From Hirudinaria manillensis (taxonomy: Eukaryota > Annelida > Clitellata > Hirudinida > Hirudinidae), in contig CM067532.1 in the NCBI GenBank assembly GCA_034509925.1, positions 3,026,642 through 3,090,641 of the forward strand: DNA of 64,000 nt. Reading direction: 5' to 3'. Below are positions 62,301 to 64,000 of this stretch, in pieces. The notes under the pieces were generated by a model. The model was not told where the DNA came from. It was given only the letters and a program-made list of their open reading frames with translations, and did not search any database. Numbering within the stretch: position 1 is the stretch's first letter; each line of letters starts with the position of its first letter. Both the position numbers and the translations under genes were made by a program.

Positions 62301-63967
62301 AGCCAGTGGGAATTCCGAGATTCTAAACTGGATGATTGATTCGATTGAAAATGATGCTGATCCTATGTTGAGGTAAACATGTCTTGAAATAATTGTTATA
62401 ATAATAATAATAATAAAATTTAATAATAGTAAATTAATTGATATAATAATAATAAATTTTAATAATAATAAATTAATTGATGTAAAAATAATAAATTTTT
62501 TAAAATTTTTTATTAAAGTTTTTAAAGTATAACTATTTTAACTTATATAAATGGAAAGAATTGTAACATGTGTCTTGATAATGATTGCATTCAGGTTCAA
62601 GGTCATCCAAATGCTGATTGATAATCCTCCATTTAAAAGTCTGGACAGTCCTCTTAATACTGAGGCCTTGAAGGAACGTTTATGGGACCTCATGAAGTCA
62701 GACATTAAATTTTTTATTTATTAATTATATTTATTATAAAATATATTATTTGTTATTAATATAACAAATTCATGATAAAATCATTTACATAAATTATAAA
62801 TTATTTATTATAATTATATTCCTATTTAAACAGCTCAGGGTTGTCCCATGATTGTCGACTGAGGTGTGCAATCGTTGACTTGTACAAAGTCCTGTACACT
62901 TCAAAGTCTTTCAAGTACAAAGAGGTTACATTTAAAACATTTCTTAAATCTATTTGAAACGATTTATTTAAGATATAATAAATATTACAATTAATATAAT
63001 TATTTCTTAATTAATATAATTATTTATTAATTAATACGATTATTTCTTAATTAATTTAATTTAATTAATTTAATTAAAATTAATTTTTTAATAACTACTT
63101 CATATTACTATAATTATTTCTCTAATTTTTCAAGATTCCTTTCATTAAAGAGAAGAAAAATTCATTCTTCACTTCTATGGTTAGTCAAGTTCACTAACAT
63201 TCAACCAACAAACTAATAATATATAATAATAATAATAATAATTTATTTTATAAAAATTACTAAATATATCTATAATTATTATAATTTTTAATATTAAAAT
63301 TTAATAAAATTTGATGGTTCAAAGGATGGAGGATGCAGCAAGTCCATGGATGGAAAGGAATTTTTAAAGAAGAGGAAGGCCGAGGAGTCTCCGGCGAGAG
63401 AGGAAAAGAAAATTTTCCGAATGAATTCGTGGGGGGATGATCTGCCGGGACCTTCGTACATGAGGGACTTGTGTGTTAGTAAAAATAATAACATTAACAA
63501 TAACATTAACATTTTCATTAAGGTTTCCATAAGGAGCTTATCGCTCGATGGTAACTTTGTTTTGTAAACAACTGACTTGTTATCGATCGATTGGATGAGT
63601 CGATTTATAACTTCTGATGGATGTGTGATATGTCTGTAAATAACTTTGTGATTTTTATTGCATTTACTGATTCATTAAAAATAGTTTAGAATGGGTGTGA
63701 ATTTAATTTATTAATTTTTAATTCAATTTAAAACTTCTTACGGATGTGTGATATATCTGTAAATAACAGTGATTGTTATTGCATTTAATTAATAAATAAA
63801 TAAATAATTAATAATAAAATTAAAATAGTTTTGAATACGTGTGAATTTCAATTACTTAATTAATTTATTTTTGTCAGCACTCGGAAAACTCGTTCGATGT
63901 TTTTCAAAGCAACGAGAAAAAGAAGGATTCGTCCTCCTCAGTTTTTAGGGATGTTGAATCACCTGAG
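53367..63967 (+). CDS. TAF2: TAF2, TFIID subunit 2 (copy 3, 3' end outside the window)
   Basis: Second apparently intact TAF2. Thirty exons, same phases as copy 1: 53367-53415, 53682-53734, 53804-53876, 54050-54143, 54296-54414, 54544-54682, 55503-55700, 55959-56064, 56443-56561, 56778-56891, 57001-57100, 57547-57735, 58054-58149, 58375-58436, 58645-58759, 59180-59289, 59613-59678, 59871-60003, 60128-60247, 60482-60610, 60770-60880, 61017-61102, 61358-61474, 61788-61927, 62303-62372, 62595-62696, 62834-62924, 63135-63179, 63325-63474, 63878-63967. This gives 1,062 residues with no stop; exons 31-32 should follow outside. The first exon encodes [16 protein letters not shown], unlike copy 1 before RMYKL. 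The degenerate peptidase site [12 protein letters not shown] is kept. Exons 6, 7, 8, 28, 29 and 30 differ in length from copy 1 by multiples of three. Exons 5, 10, 12, 15, 26 and 27 are identical or nearly so; others are well diverged. Likely a functional paralogue. Confidence 0.95.
54808..54968. repeat. 26-bp minisatellite, TAF2 intron 6 (copy 3)
   Basis: About six units; same repeat as at 48405 and 49870. Confidence 0.85.
57113..57235. repeat. 32-bp minisatellite, TAF2 intron 11 (copy 3)
   Basis: About four units with TGAGTGTACTTAC; same repeat as at 51536. Confidence 0.85.
59045..59100. repeat. (ATT)n trinucleotide array
   Basis: TAF2 copy-3 intron 15; not present in the equivalent intron of copy 1. 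Confidence 0.85.
62028..62155. repeat. (ATATT)n pentanucleotide array
   Basis: TAF2 copy-3 intron 24. Same motif as at 10263-10376 in the DGK gene. Confidence 0.9.
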
Positions 63968-64000
63968 GTTGGAATTATTTATTTTGTTGAGATGATTGTT

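Overview
The window is animal nuclear DNA: split genes with GT-AG introns, AT-rich intergenic sequence, abundant microsatellites, and recognisable metazoan families. An internal tract of CCCTAA-type hexamers suggests a TTAGGG-type telomere, which argues mildly against an arthropod. I place it as an invertebrate metazoan and do not name a species. Exons were assembled by hand from frame, splice sites and phase, so junctions are predictions.

Layout. (1) 785-13930, plus: a type I diacylglycerol kinase, 21 exons, 5' end outside the window or unseen. It has about 170 extra residues inside the catalytic domain, and its introns are full of ATC/GAT arrays. (2) 14771-15802, minus: an HMGB protein, 4 exons, two HMG boxes and an acidic tail. 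(3) 17902-23298, plus: an arrestin-domain (ARRDC/alpha-arrestin) protein, 7 exons. (4) 25346-36765, plus: a complete 32-exon TAF2 (TFIID subunit 2), with a broken Tc1 transposon in its last-but-one intron. (5) 36952-37000: the first exon of a second TAF2 copy starts only 187 bp after copy 1 ends. It is followed by a 10.6-kb block that opens with a telomere-like tract. The block holds a PRA1-family gene, a minus-strand SEA/EGF membrane protein, a 14-exon gene I do not recognise and a small zinc-finger gene. (6) 47678-52863: the rest of TAF2 copy 2, a scrambled pseudogene that resumes inside exon 4, repeats exons 6-7, loses exons 9-10 and jumps from exon 12 to exon 31. (7) 53367 to the window end, plus: TAF2 copy 3, open through exon 30 and continuing outside.

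The most interesting part is the TAF2 array. Two apparently functional paralogues flank a rearranged copy. Some exons are identical or nearly so between copies 1 and 3 while neighbours are clearly diverged, which suggests gene conversion. An interstitial telomeric tract lies close to the junction where copy 2 is interrupted. Part of the copy-2 structure (48.0-50.7 kb) carries small indels typical of long-read assembly error, so assembly must be excluded first.

The genes do not form an operon. They are separate loci: lipid signalling (DGK), chromatin (HMGB), membrane-protein trafficking (ARRDC, PRA1) and basal transcription (TAF2).
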